In this document: positions 26,309 to 37,577 of the stretch, in pieces
Layout: each line of letters opens with the position of its first letter
Numbering within the stretch: position 1 is the stretch's first letter
Assembly (NCBI RefSeq): GCF_000264905.1
Contig: NW_006763139.1
Location: forward strand, 1,652,313 to 1,716,312
DNA length: 64,000 bases
Origin: Stereum hirsutum FP-91666 SS1
Lineage: Eukaryota; Basidiomycota; Agaricomycetes; Russulales; Stereaceae
Direction of reading: 5' to 3'
Translations under genes and position numbers: made by a program
Notes under the pieces: generated by a model
The model's database searches: none
What the model saw: the letters and a program-made list of their open reading frames with translations, nothing else
What the model was told of the DNA's origin: nothing

Positions 26309-27565
26309 CTAACGGCCCCGTGATTCGCGCGCACGGTCTCGCTCAGAGCCAGCTCCGTACGGGAGTCGTTGTCGGCCTTCAGAATCCCTTCGCGGAGACC
26401 GTGATCGAGAGCGACGGCGAGGGCGAGAGTTCGCATCGTGATCGCGACGAACAGGAGAGCGACTATCACTGCGTTGAGAGAGTGGTCGAGGAGAGCGACT
26501 TCGAGTGCGTGGATCAAGTCTGCGAGGAGGAGAAGGCGATCGGGAATCACGTCTTCGTCCGGAACGCGTATCGTCGTAGTCTCGACGAGCAGGTGAACGG
26601 CTATCTGAGCGTCGCGAAAGTCGTCGAGGCGAAGGACTCCGCGAGCGAGGAGAACCATCGCCATCCCGTCCGGCACCAAGGGATTTGAGCAAAGCCTCCA
26701 CGCCTTTTAGACCCTCAGACTTGCCCCCCGCCTTTTTCGCCTTTTTCGCACGTTTGCGCTCCTTCCTTGCTCGTCGTTCCTCGGGAGTTTCGTCCTTGTG
26801 TTTGCCTTTTGACTTGGTCTTCTTGGCCTTCTTCTTGGAAGCGTGTTCTTCCCTCCACTTCTCGAGGAGGTAGTCGCGCATAGGATCGTCTGGGTCAATA
26901 TCTGGAGCAGACTCCTCAGACGTGTCTGACGCTCCATCATCTACTGTATCATCGTAAGGAAGGAATCCTACAAGGACGAATAAACTATGGAAGGCGTACC
27001 TATAATCTCTGGTCTGGCATTAAGACTTTGTTCTTCAGACTCTACCCATTCACCATCCTCCCCTTTATTCTTCGGTTGCTTGTAGTTCTTGACATGGTCG
27101 ACTCGGAGTGTGCGCTCAAGGACTTGAGCACCGTTGAGGTTGTCAACAGCAAGAATCGTGGACCGTTGATCCTCATACATGAGGAACCCAAAACCTTTAG
27201 TCTTGCCTGTCTCTTTGCTCCGAGGTAGGTTCACATCCATTACTTCTCCATACCTGTGGGGTAAGCTGTTAGTAGGACACAACAAAGTCAGCAAGGAGAC
27301 GCACTGAGAGAAGATGGCTATGACATCTCCTTCCGTAAGTTCGTAGTTGAGGCCTCCAATGAAAATATAGGCCGAGTCTACAACAGCGTCAGAAGTGCGT
27401 CTAGTCAAAGCAAATGGAACATTCACCTTTGTACTCGTCATGCCATGATGCACCGCTGAGACCGAGGTCAAGCTCGCGTTCATTGATCTTGTTGATTTCT
27501 TGGACTACGCTAAACTGAAGTCAGAACAAAAGCGTCTGAAAGGAGACCGAAAGCACGCACTTCAT
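26309..27565 (-). CDS. IST3: U2 snRNP component IST3/Snu17 (RBMX2), RES complex
   Basis: Five exons: 27565-27561, 27509-27427, 27377-27305, 27253-27000, 26967-26309; 357 residues. The N-terminus is the family hallmark ([35 protein letters not shown]). A single RRM has RNP2 (YIFIGGL) and RNP1 (KGFGFLMY) and ends DHVKNYK. The C-terminal half is highly charged, Lys-rich and then SR/RS-rich with [12 protein letters not shown] repeats. In yeast Ist3, Bud13 and Pml1 form the RES complex, needed for efficient splicing and nuclear retention of unspliced pre-mRNA. The long RS tail resembles metazoan RBMX2 more than the short yeast protein. Only five coding nucleotides (ATGAA) lie in the first exon. 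Divergent from EIF3D. Confidence 0.95.
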
Positions 27566-27717
27566 GGCTGAATGGAACAGGGGAGATGACTTACGATGGA
27601 CTAGTCACCTTGGGCCACGTTGAGCTGAAACTCTCACGCCACAATCATCCTCCCAGGCTTTTTTCGTGGTCGACGTCCTCCAAACAAGCTTGTCGTTCTC
27701 TGCAGCTTGCTTGCACT
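27566..27717. promoter_or_regulatory. Bidirectional promoter, IST3 / EIF3D
   Basis: 152 bp between the two start codons. No TATA box. Pyrimidine-rich stretches precede the EIF3D start on the plus strand. Confidence 0.55.
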
Positions 27718-29820
27718 ATGTCTTTCACGCTTCCCCCAATCAATGACAACCCCGACGGAGGATGGGGTCCGTCTACATCTAACCTTCCCCAAAACTTCAA
27801 GTTCAAGGACATCCCTTACGCGCCTTACTCAAAATCTGACAAGCTTGGCCGTTTTGCTGACTGGAATGATCTCTCTGGCGATAACCGTCAAGGACAAGGT
27901 CATTCGTCCCAAAATGCTCGCGGAGGAGGCAGAGGCCGTCGCGACAATGCCCAGGCCTTTGGCAGCGGAGCTCCCAGCGCATTCGCTTTCCAAGTCGAGG
28001 ACGAGTCCACTTTCTCTTTGGTCGACAACAAGACGAGCGCTCCTCGTAGGGGTGGGGGTTTCGCCAGAGGCAGAGGGGCAGGCCGTGGAGGCGCTGGTTA
28101 TGGTGCTCGTGCTCCTGCCAGGGGTGGTCGTGGTGGCTTTACTGGTGGAAGAGGTGGAGGTGGCGGCCAGAGAGGTGGTCGCCGAGGGTGGAGAGATTGG
28201 GAGAAGGTCTGTCATATAATATCTCATACCACAAACGAACGCAGTATTAAATCTCAGGCCCGCACAGAATAATCGCACACGCGAGTCGTCCGTTGCTATC
28301 GATCCAAGCTGGCAGATGCTGGAAGAGATAGAATTCCATCGTCTGTCAAAGCTCAGGCTCGAAGTCGATGACCCCGAAGACCTGTATGTCCAACCTCATA
28401 TGTTCCATCTTAGCCAATGACTTTTGAATTGACAATGGATTGACAGCGAATCGTATGGGCGACTTTTCGCATACAACAAGACCTTCGATCGTATTACCAC
28501 GAAGACTGAACGGCCACTCCAACCAGTGGACCGCATCAAGTACAATACCACAACCTCTGATGACCCAGTCATCCAGCAGGTGCGTTTCTCAGATGCATCG
28601 CTTCCATCTTCGATCACTACTTACTCTCCGTCTAGTTGGCATCTAAAAACACTGCGACTGTGTACGCTACGGATGTTATTCTGAGTGTCCTGATGTGTGC
28701 ACCTCGATCAGTTATTCCTTGGGACATTGTCATTGTCCGTGAAGGAGATAAGGTCTTCCTCGATAAACGCGACGGAGGGCCTTTCGACACGGTTACCGTC
28801 AATGAAAATGCATCAGATCCTCCTCAGGATCCCACCCCTCCCAATCCCAACAATCCCACAGAGAAAGCTCCGGAGGCTCCGTCGATCAACTCTGCGACAT
28901 CGCTATCTCTCGAGGCCACTTACATCAATCAGAACTTCAGCTTCCAGTCGGTCACCGAGACCCCGCCTCCCCCACCCGTCGACTTCCAAAAGCCGAATCC
29001 TTTCTACGGTCCGGATGAAACTGAGCCTCTCGCATCTTGCGGTTACCGATACCGCCTGTACGATCTCGGAATCACCGAAGACGAGGATATTAAGTTGTGC
29101 GTTCGTACCGAAGTCGATGCGTACCTTCCGGGTACCGGCAACCCTCTTGAGGGACACGGCCTGACTACGATTCGTGCTTTGAACGAATTTGATCCTCGTG
29201 CTCCGGGTGCGGGTGGTGCTCCTGACTGGCGGTTGAAGCTCGATTCCCAACGTGGAGCTGTCGTTGCTACAGAGATGAAGAACAACAGCTGCAAGCTGGC
29301 CAAGTGGACGGTTCAGAGCGTTCTCGCAGGTGCTGAACAAATGAAGATTGGGTATGTCCACGGATCCACGCTAGGATCTTCTCACCACTCACCACTGACC
29401 CTACTTTTCATCAACGTCTAGGTACGTCTCACGCGCCAACCCGCGTGATAACACTCGGCACGTCATCCTGAGTACTGCATCAATGCGGCCAACGGATTTC
29501 GCGGCCCAGCTCAACGTCTCGCTCGCCAACGGATGGGGTATCGTTCGCACCGTTACCGATATGTGCATGAAGATGCCCGAGGGCAAGTACGTCTTGGTCA
29601 AGGACCCAAACAAGGTGAGAACTTCCAGCCTACCTATCACCGCTCTTTTGGAGCGCTATGGTTCTCGCTCATCACTTCTCTTTGTTGATGCGTTCCTTCT
29701 CACTGATGCCATTTGTTCTAGCCTGTTATCCGTCTATACGCTGTGCCCTTAACGGCGTTCACCGGAGAAGATGAGGAGGAGGAAGGTGTTGGTTCTGATG
29801 GTGAAGACCTTGAGGCGTAA
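27718..29820 (+). CDS. EIF3D: Translation initiation factor eIF3 subunit D
   Basis: Six exons: 27718-28206, 28268-28383, 28447-28579, 28636-29351, 29422-29614, 29722-29820; 581 residues. It starts MSFTLPPINDNPDGGWGP, with the conserved PYAPYSKSDKLGRFADW. An RGG-rich insert (roughly residues 95-160) precedes RTRESSVAIDPSW. The cap-binding core contains YGRLFAYNKTFDRI, IPWDIVIVREGDKVFLDKR, a Pro-rich loop, ASCGYRYRLYDLG and SRANPRDNTRHVIL. The C-terminus is acidic. In eukaryotes eIF3d contacts mRNA and can bind the 5' cap for selective translation. Length is normal. The 3' splice site at 28267 was chosen because the nearer AG gives an early stop. Confidence 0.96.
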
Positions 29821-29968
29821 GATGTCGCGCAAGGTGTATAGTACGTCAAAACGGCACCATAGGGTCGGCGTCCGTGTCGATGTGGAGTGTGATCTGTTGG
29901 AGGCTGTAACGCTTGTGAATGAGTTGTGCAACAACTGTTGTTTGTATTCAAGAATATGTGAGGACATG

Positions 29969-31302
29969 TCATTGGGAACTGAGCAAAGTCTCCACAGCAC
30001 TCTCCGTATTAGAACTGTCGGGGATCATCAGATATGACATGAAACAGATGATCGCAAGGGACAACCAACCTGCGTTGCAAGGCGGCCACAATGACTTCAC
30101 GTTGGTACCCCGGGAACATCGAGGTCAATTGCGAGATTTCGCCATCGCTGGGCACCCGCAAGCCCGTTGCGTTTCGTTCTGTCCTCCCGGTAAGCTCATT
30201 CATCCACTCTCTCATAACTGAGGTACCCGAAGATGCTCCTGCCGCCCCATCAACTTCTGGGGCGGCCTGTGGCGCCGATGGATTTCGTGCTGTGGTGATC
30301 ACTTCATTATCGAGCTCCGTAGATGTGGAGGCGGGAGCAGTACGTTCCTCAGGAAGAGCACGATTGGTTCGTCGAGGCGCGCGGGTGGAGCCAACAAGGG
30401 GCAGGAGGAAACGTGAGGAGATCTGCACGGCCCACGGTGGTAGCCTGTATGTCTTGAGACTGGCAATATCCGTTCGGTAGATTGCACCCGTGAGGATGCC
30501 AATCGCCGCGGTCACTGTGGACGCCCAGGGCTGGCTTATGGCAAGCTATGTCTTCAAAGTCAGTATAGCTCTGAGAAAGTAATGATATGGTCGCACCTGA
30601 AACGCGAGGATGTAAAGAAATATCTTGTTCGTTACGATGACCCCAAAGATGCGGAACTGGTACACTGAAGGCACACGCCTTGAGTACTGGTACAAAAGAT
30701 TGAAGATCAATGGCGTCGGTCCAGAAGGGATATGGTTGAGTCCAAAACGGTGGAATGTGAGCAAGAACAGAAACTCGAGAATGGTGGATACGAGGGTAGA
30801 AATCAAGGCACACGACTGTAAAGGGAGCGCATCAGACACCTTCATCATTATGCAGAGGTATGGAATGGAAGACTCACAGCAAATTTGACGCTGCCGAATT
30901 GTCGCTCAAGTACAATTCCGATGTTGAATAAGAGCACCTCCCAGACAAAGAGTTCGCTAGAGTTTGAATATGCCAGATCATGGACGAATAATCGCCAGTA
31001 CTGGAGATGCCTTAGGTTAAATTTGGAAGAAATTTGCTCGGCCAAAACCCACCTGATGGTGACGAGAAAGATGGGGAACCAGCTGTGAAAAAGCAATGTA
31101 CCTACTCAGATGCCAAGTTCAGCCTCTTGAACTACCTGCGAAACCATACCTGAAGAGGGAAATAATGTTTTACGTCGAATATAGCGACAGAGATGGATGT
31201 AACGGCACAAGCCATCATCAGACCTGGAGCGAAAGTGAGTAGGGAGGCGCGTATTGTAAGTTTGAGTTTACCCTTGGTCACAGGTGCATGCTGGAAGGAC
31301 AT
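29969..31302 (-). CDS. dsc2: Dsc2/UBAC2-like rhomboid-fold protein with C-terminal UBA domain
   Basis: Seven exons: 31302-31272, 31223-31150, 31082-31053, 31000-30878, 30839-30597, 30545-30070, 30014-29969; 340 residues. The N-terminus MSFQHAPVTKGLMM and the HHQYWRLFVHDLAYSNSSEL / LLFNIGIVLERQFGSVKFA blocks are those of UBAC2 and fungal Dsc2, rhomboid pseudoproteases with several membrane segments. No rhomboid Ser-His dyad is evident. A Ser/Thr/Pro-rich cytosolic linker leads to a UBA domain (SQLTSMFPGYQREVIVAAL through ESAVETLL). Dsc2 is part of the Golgi/ER Dsc ubiquitin ligase that activates the sterol regulator Sre1 in fungi. It ends about 150 bp from the convergent EIF3D gene. Confidence 0.85.
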
Positions 31303-32087
31303 TTCTCCGTTGTAGACTTCGCCACAAGTACGAGTCGAGCGAGAGAGAAAGCTTCTCAAAGTCTTGTCGAGTATTCTTCGCTGGGATGTTGCGTTCACCC
31401 CCGTAACTGAGCGAGGGTCTAGTAACTATCTAAGCCCCGAGGACCTGTGTGGCCCGAAAAGACGGTGAACTGACGTTCTTGGTGGCTCGGAGTATGGAAA
31501 TTGTTGGCAAGCGCCACGTTGACACCATGGCCCAACCGGAGTCATCCGCGCCACAATTTCTGTGGCGCTGGTTTGGAAGATTTACTTGGTGATTGCACCA
31601 ACATCATCAATATTTATATCCAACCGACGTAAGGCGAACCTGCAGCCAAATATGTCTCATCTTATATACCATATGTACACACAGCGCGGGACGGTCCACG
31701 GTGCGCCTTGATTGGTTTTTACGAAACTACTGTGCGCGCGCTTCTCCTGTCCATATTCTTAGACCGAGTCGTAAGTTGGTTGATTCAATGCCGTAGCAGG
31801 TAACAGTAATTATCTGAATCAAATACAAAAAGAGTCACTCGTGTGAGTTTTCCGGCATCGGTGTTCAAGTTGAAATAATCCTACAGCCCGAATTAGTGGA
31901 CTGGTCGCTCAGTAGAGCGTGTTCAGAGAGAAAGCCATCTAGTGACCGCCCCCCACGAAGGTCCATCTCTGATGGATCATGAAACTGGAACGGTGAAAGA
32001 GGTGGAGCACCATAGCCCAAGCGAGTCAGAGTTGAAGGATAATTTCTAGACTACACGGAACATACACAGGATGGGCTTCAACTGCGA
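31303..32087. other. Intergenic; Dsc2 promoter and reductase 3' end
   Basis: No gene seen. A short perfect hairpin (8-bp arms 31548-31555 and 31561-31568) with a GCGCCAC/GTGGCGC stem lies about 250 bp upstream of the Dsc2 start. Confidence 0.5.
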
Positions 32088-33701
32088 TCAGTCCGTTTGC
32101 TTTTCTGAGAAAAGAATGCGGTTCTGCAGGACCTTTAGTTGGGTATAGATGAGGTCCAATCTGGAAATTCAACATTCCATGTTAGCTAGTAAATTTTATG
32201 ACCGGTGATCCCGAAACAGAAAACGGAGTTCATACTACTATGCATTTACCTAGGTGTAGTGACCCCTACTTCTCTTGCTACTCCGAGAACACCACCAACG
32301 ATTGGCTCGATCTCCATAGGGCGACCCGCCAGTAGATCCACGAGCATCGAAGGCATGAACATGCTGGGCTCTGATGTCCTCTCGTTACTGTACAGGTCCA
32401 TGCAGTCTTCGATCACACCGTTGGCCACGTCGTCTGAGAGGTCTGTCTCGCTTATTCCAGAAGCGTGTGCGACCATCAAGAGCTGAGACGTGTGGCGAGT
32501 TGGTCAGCGGAAATGCGGGAAATGTGTGAACGAAGCCTCACACACCTCAGCCATCAGTGCCTTTAGGGCAGGTAACGTAACAGGCAGAGCTTTCGAGCTC
32601 AAGAGGTCTGCAACAGGCGCGCGAGTCACCGTGCACATAGTTGAGAATGTGGCGTTCCTACAGTGACCGGTGTTACGCAGTTCAGCGAGCGGACTGCCTG
32701 AAACGTGGAGAAGGACGGTTTCATACGAACAGCGAACTTACCACAGAATTTTCTTCCAGCGAGCACTGTTGATATCGGCAACTACTTGACATCCTGCACC
32801 TCCTGCTTGGAGAAGATCGCGAAAGAGTATGCACGCTTTCTGTGCTTGTTCCAGAGGGATCTTCCCATTGTCGTGAAAGCCGATAGGTAGGTCGTTCTGT
32901 ATAAATTCTGTGAATACCGTCCTACGATATGTGGCCAAAACGAATGCTATACTCACAGGGCCGGTTTGAACAATGCTTCTACCTTTCGTTGTCGAGTCTA
33001 CCCAAGCACACGCAGACACGATGACAGCATCCGGTCTGGCATGCTGCAGGTCAATATGTATCCCAATACCGTTTTGAATCAGAACAAAGGTGTCTGTCCG
33101 CGACAACAAGGGTCCAATGAGCGACGGTGTCGATACAACGTCGGGTAGGGCTCTAAGTCATTCAAAAAGAATTGTGGTGGTATTAATAAAGGTACAGAAA
33201 ACCAGCTTTTGCACTCACTTGAAAGCACATACCACAAAAAGGTACTGCCGGTCAGCTGCCTCCTCTGTGCTTGATACGACTGGACGAGTCGTCAGAACGA
33301 TTGGCACATATGTTTCCTCAGTACGGAGTGCACCTACCGCGATACGGTTTCCAAGCTGGAGTGTTCCCGAGACTGTCTGAGACGATATCTATGCCGTCTC
33401 CTGTGGAAATTTATATACGCCTCTGCGAGAGAACATGGTATGATATCGACGGGTTGCATACCCTGTAGTGTCGAATAGTTAGACCTGGAGGAACAGGAGT
33501 AGAGTAAGCCAGCTGGCACCTTTCGATGGATTTCAAGACATACCGACACACCGCCGTGATCTGCACCTTCCCAGATCGGTCCAACGCATGGGCGTAGAAA
33601 GCACCGATAGCTGCCAGTACGAAGGTTAACACGGTGGCGAGTTGCGAACTGATCGATAAGAAGTCCTCACCACCAAGGCCAATTACGCAGATGTCTATCA
33701 T
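32088..33701 (-). CDS. Ketopantoate reductase (ApbA/PanE) family protein
   Basis: Ten exons: 33701-33671, 33610-33544, 33484-33462, 33400-33338, 33279-33219, 33152-32957, 32896-32742, 32657-32546, 32482-32250, 32160-32088; 337 residues. An NADP-binding start (MIDICVIGLGAIGAFYAHAL, GxGxxG) is followed by WKPYRVVSSTEEAADRQYLFVVCAFK, TFVLIQNGIGI and the C-terminal helical domain with the catalytic-type Lys in SARWKKILWNATFS. The family reduces 2-dehydropantoate to pantoate for vitamin B5 and CoA, but fungi carry several paralogs of uncertain substrate, so the exact reaction is inference. The first four exons are 31, 67, 23 and 63 nt. An alternative start four codons upstream (33713) exists. Divergent from the NTF2-like gene at 33975. 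Confidence 0.9.
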
Positions 33702-33974
33702 TCCTGGGCACAAGATATGTTATGCAAGCGGCAAAGCGCAACCAGGTTCAACTACGTTGACAATGATGCTTTACTCGAAGGAGTTGAAGTGTTGATCGAG
33801 TCATTTACTTACTGCGCTTACGTCAGCGGGGTCACTCCACGCTGGAAACGGCTTCGCTTCTGTCGACTACGGCTTGCACACCATCCACTACGTCGACTTT
33901 GGTGGATTTCTGGTCCAGTTTCCTGTAAATATCAGACCTCCGGGCAATTGTTCCGACTTCTAGACTCTTCAGAA

Positions 33975-35353
33975 ATGACCTCGACAATCACTTTTCCAGC
34001 GATAGAATCGCAGCGCGCCAGTCAAGTGTCCTTGCTTTCCCGGCACGCCGCGAGCGCACTCGAGGTTTGCGAACTCGTGTACGGGACCGCAGACAGCACT
34101 TCATGGGACGTTCTCGAGCGATTCTACGAATCTGGTGCTGGTAAGCAAACCTCACCTACTTTACTCGGACCTTGACCCAGGCTGACCAGCCTGGGCAACA
34201 TATCCGGTTGTTTCGTGTCTTATGCCCGCACGTTACAGTGTAAGCTCCATTCATACTTATTGCGAGCATAGCCTTGCTCCAGGATTAGTCTTTCATTTCC
34301 TGACATAACGACAAAAAGCTACGAAAACCCGTTTGTCACGGCGACGTCTCGTAGAGTTACGCGCGACCTGTTTTCGCTATATCATCAAATATCACACCTG
34401 GATCTCCCGAAACCGTTACCTACGCTATGCCACATTCTCCGCACGGCAGCAGGACGCCCGTCCAACCTATCGGGGAACTCGTGTTTCCCGATCATACGCA
34501 CTTGGACCGAAATGGGAGATGTATGCGAGAGTGAAAGCTTTGGTCAGTCAAAACAACTTAAAACATAGGCTATACTTCCCCGAGTCATGGCCATCTCCGT
34601 CCATCTAAATTAGCCCTTCGCTTCGCTGACTGTTATGCTCTTTGCTAGATCACCACAAACGAGCCGTGGTAGAACATATCTTGCATGTCCTATTCCTACC
34701 GGACATACATGACAACACAGCCGACAATACACGCACGCACGACGGAAATGAGCCTCACAGCTCTCATCATCATGATCACTCTGGCGACTCCCTCCATCGA
34801 CCCCTCTCTCACCTCTCGGTCTCGTCAGATCTTAGTGGCGGATCGTCGTCGCGGCCTACGCTTCCGCATTCCCCTGCGTTGCCCGTCTTCGGCACCGATC
34901 TGACCGTCCCCAGTCCGCTCCACTTCAAGTTCCACATCCTCACGAAACTTGAATTTAATGAGCAAGGCAGAATTGTCCATCACCGCGACTTTTGGGATAT
35001 CAGCAATGTGATGCAGTTATTTCCCGGCGGGCCGCTTTCCCATTGGATAGGCACTAGGCTTGCCGCACAAGGCCTCTCGATGGCCTCTCGCCTTGGCCAT
35101 TGGGCCTTGGGAGGGGTAGGAGCACTATCGGGAGCCCGACTGGCGGAAGACACGAGCAATCTCACACGCGATCAAGAAAGCTGTGGTGGCCAAAGAAAAC
35201 CGTTTACTCGCTGACTTGGAACATGATGGCGTCACCACTTGTACGATACGCACGTTGGACTCTGTCTGTATTATCTTTGACTCGTGCCTGCGTAATGGTC
35301 CAGAGCCTCGACTACGAACACTTCCCAGTAAGCTCCAGCGACTATATGCGTAA
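33975..35353 (+). CDS. NTF2-like (SnoaL-type fold) conserved fungal protein
   Basis: The start MTSTITFPAIESQ and RFYESGA..YENPFVTATSR resemble the opening helix and Y-x-N-P strand of NTF2-like folds. WTEMGDVCESESF, HHKRAVVEHILHVLFLPDI and FKFHILTKLEFNEQGRIVHHRDFWDI are the later strands. Exons 33975-34140, 34319-34542, 34649-35115 and 35177-35353 are supported. Between 34140 and 34319 the phase does not close with a single intron; a 25-nt exon at 34190-34214 would fix it. The intron 35116-35176 is required to leave a frame that otherwise runs to a stop at about 35214. A His-rich linker (SSHHHDHSGD) is present. No enzyme activity is claimed. Possible frame damage is discussed in the findings. 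Confidence 0.65.
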
Positions 35354-36171
35354 CGTTTGACTTCGCGTGCTGACTTCGAGAAAAGGCCTCCGGACATTTA
35401 TGATTCTATTTATTTGTGTGATTCGTGGGCGGCTGCTACTGTTCGTCCTTCTACTTATGTCGTGTTTACGGAACTTCTATGCGCTTTGATCCTATTGTAA
35501 CAGTACTGCTTCCTGAGACGTACGTTCTCTTGGTTTCTCTCATGCCCTTTCCGTTATCTTAATGCAATATGCACCCGTTGATTTCCGCCGAGGCTTCCAC
35601 CCCGCCTTCTCTAAAGCTACTCGCGGATCTATCTCTAGATCCTCCTCAGACATCATACATTCCAAATCCCGCTCTCCGCCACCTCGTTTCGTATCTCGCC
35701 ACCACGCATACCGTCTGGTAGAACGGATGAATCACTTATCACGGCGCCATTTGCAGCCATGTCAGACAGAGCCCCACGGCCTCGCAGCGGGCGTCAAACC
35801 CTAAGAGCTCGCACCGCCTTCTTGATCTGTCAAGACCGCTCCATTCACAGCTTAGCGTCAAGCGCCAAAATGTGAACTCTAGAACTGTAACTCGCCCAGT
35901 TGGGAGCGCGTGTCCCCTGCCAGACGCAGGAGTAATGTGCTAAGAATGGACGGATTTGGACTCGGATATCCAATCCCTTCGTGTTTCATGTCCTCGTGGA
36001 GGTGATGGTTTTCCTCCACGCACCGCCGACCACAAACAGAAGCCACGATACAGTCAGTAGTAGCATATCGATCCAGATCTGCCACTGGTATGCCACACTT
36101 AGACTTCTGCAAATGGCCGGTGAACCAACCCACGGCGCAAGCGAATCCACAGACAGGTGATTTCGACACAG

Positions 36172-36186
36172 ACACACACACACACA
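36172..36186. repeat. (AC)n microsatellite
   Basis: About seven AC units. Confidence 0.9.
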
Positions 36187-36730
36187 GTAATACATCTGAA
36201 ACGCTCCCCTCGAGAAGATGCATATGCGAGCGTAGGGTGGTTGGGATGACTTCTCTCCCGGGCTTAATTATGGGATGGGGTTGAATGCTCCAAAGCCAAG
36301 CTCACCGTCTGAGGACCCAACAAGATCACGATGCACAGTCGGTGTCATAGATCGGATCCCATGCTACATACGTATAGTACTCTACTAGCTCCAGCCCCTA
36401 TCACGCGCTCGCGCTTTTCCAACCGTTCAGGCTTCAACGTTCGACGTCGGCTACTCGTTTTGATTTCTGAACTCCGACCTGGAACCTGAGGCCTGACCGT
36501 TGGACGAGAGCTCTTCGGACGACTTCGTGATGAGTCGATGACGACTCCTTCTGTCTTCTTTCAAAGCGTAAAGGCTTTAGGTTGGCAGATATCTGTCATG
36601 CCATTGACATTGCGCCACAATCCGCTATTGCAGTGCAGCGCTGAACATAGTCCAGTCCGCCGATGATCGTTTTGAACGTTGGGCCCCTTCCGGGGAAAGG
36701 GGATGCGCGCATAAACAATGGGCTCATACT

Positions 36731-36763
36731 GTATGTATGTATGTCTGTATGCATGTATGTATT
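36731..36763. repeat. (GTAT)n microsatellite, imperfect
   Basis: GTAT units with a CTGT and a GCAT variant inside. Confidence 0.85.
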
Positions 36764-37136
36764 CCGTCCGAGGGATGTGAATATTAATACGCCATGTACG
36801 CCACTTGTCTTGATCCAAGTTCTGGAGCACAGGCTTGCGTGTACGACTGTATTGTATTGCACAGTATACGAGGACACTGCCGGTTCACTACTATCCATTG
36901 TTCTCATTGTGTACACTGTAGTACACTTGCACCACAAAAAAAGCCGCCCGCAGTCTCGGTAGGACATGGAGACCCTGTTATGGATCTGATGCCTGCCCAG
37001 GTCGAAAAGGCCTCCGGTTGAGCAAAGCCCTCAGAATGGGATGCCAAGTGTGCTTTGAATCGTTAAGTGGCCGGCCGCCGAGATGAGATTCGTCTCGGAA
37101 GCGATTACAGTCTCGATGCGTTTCCGAAGACTCTGA

Positions 37137-37160
37137 TACCTTACCTTACCTTACCTCACC
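37137..37160. repeat. (CCTTA)n short tandem repeat
   Basis: Four pentamer units, the last one altered. Confidence 0.8.
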
Positions 37161-37477
37161 ATAGGCCTCCGACCGAAGTTAGAAGGAGAATGGCCGTAAG
37201 GACCACAAGTCCATACTGGTCTTTTGCTCGCCGAACAGTCTCAGATCTCATTGACAGGCCTCCTCCGGCGATAGTAGCTCGAGGTCCACAGTATACTCTA
37301 TGTAGTGTAATGTGGCATACAGGCTGAGTGATCGAACTCCTCCGACGTCAACCTTGTAGATCTAACTAACTAACTCTCTGACTCTCTAACTCGGGCTGAG
37401 CGACAATGGTCAAACGATGCAAATGGCACTGTACCTGTATGAACACCAGTCGAGTCGCCGAATCACTCTAGCTCGGC

Positions 37478-37577
37478 GTTTCGTTTCCGTTTCCGTTTCC
37501 GTTTCGGAGTCGAGACCAGAACCAGAAACAGAAACAGAAACACTCCTACCTTCCCTACCTTCCCTACCTTCCCTACC
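37478..37577. repeat. Compound hexamer repeat with mirror arms
   Basis: (GTTTCC)n at about 37478-37507, then (AGAAAC)n at 37522-37541 that can pair with it apart from one base per unit, then (TTCCCTACC)n to 37577. The first two runs could fold into an imperfect hairpin. Confidence 0.75.

Noticed and set aside
26320..26688. 122-codon plus-strand frame opposite IST3
   Set aside because: It is the antisense shadow of the RS-rich repeat of IST3.
34184..34202. Word matching human Alu/7SL sequence (GACCAGCCTGGGCAACAT)
   Set aside because: Only about 18 bp match, with no Alu similarity on either side. Treated as chance and not contamination.
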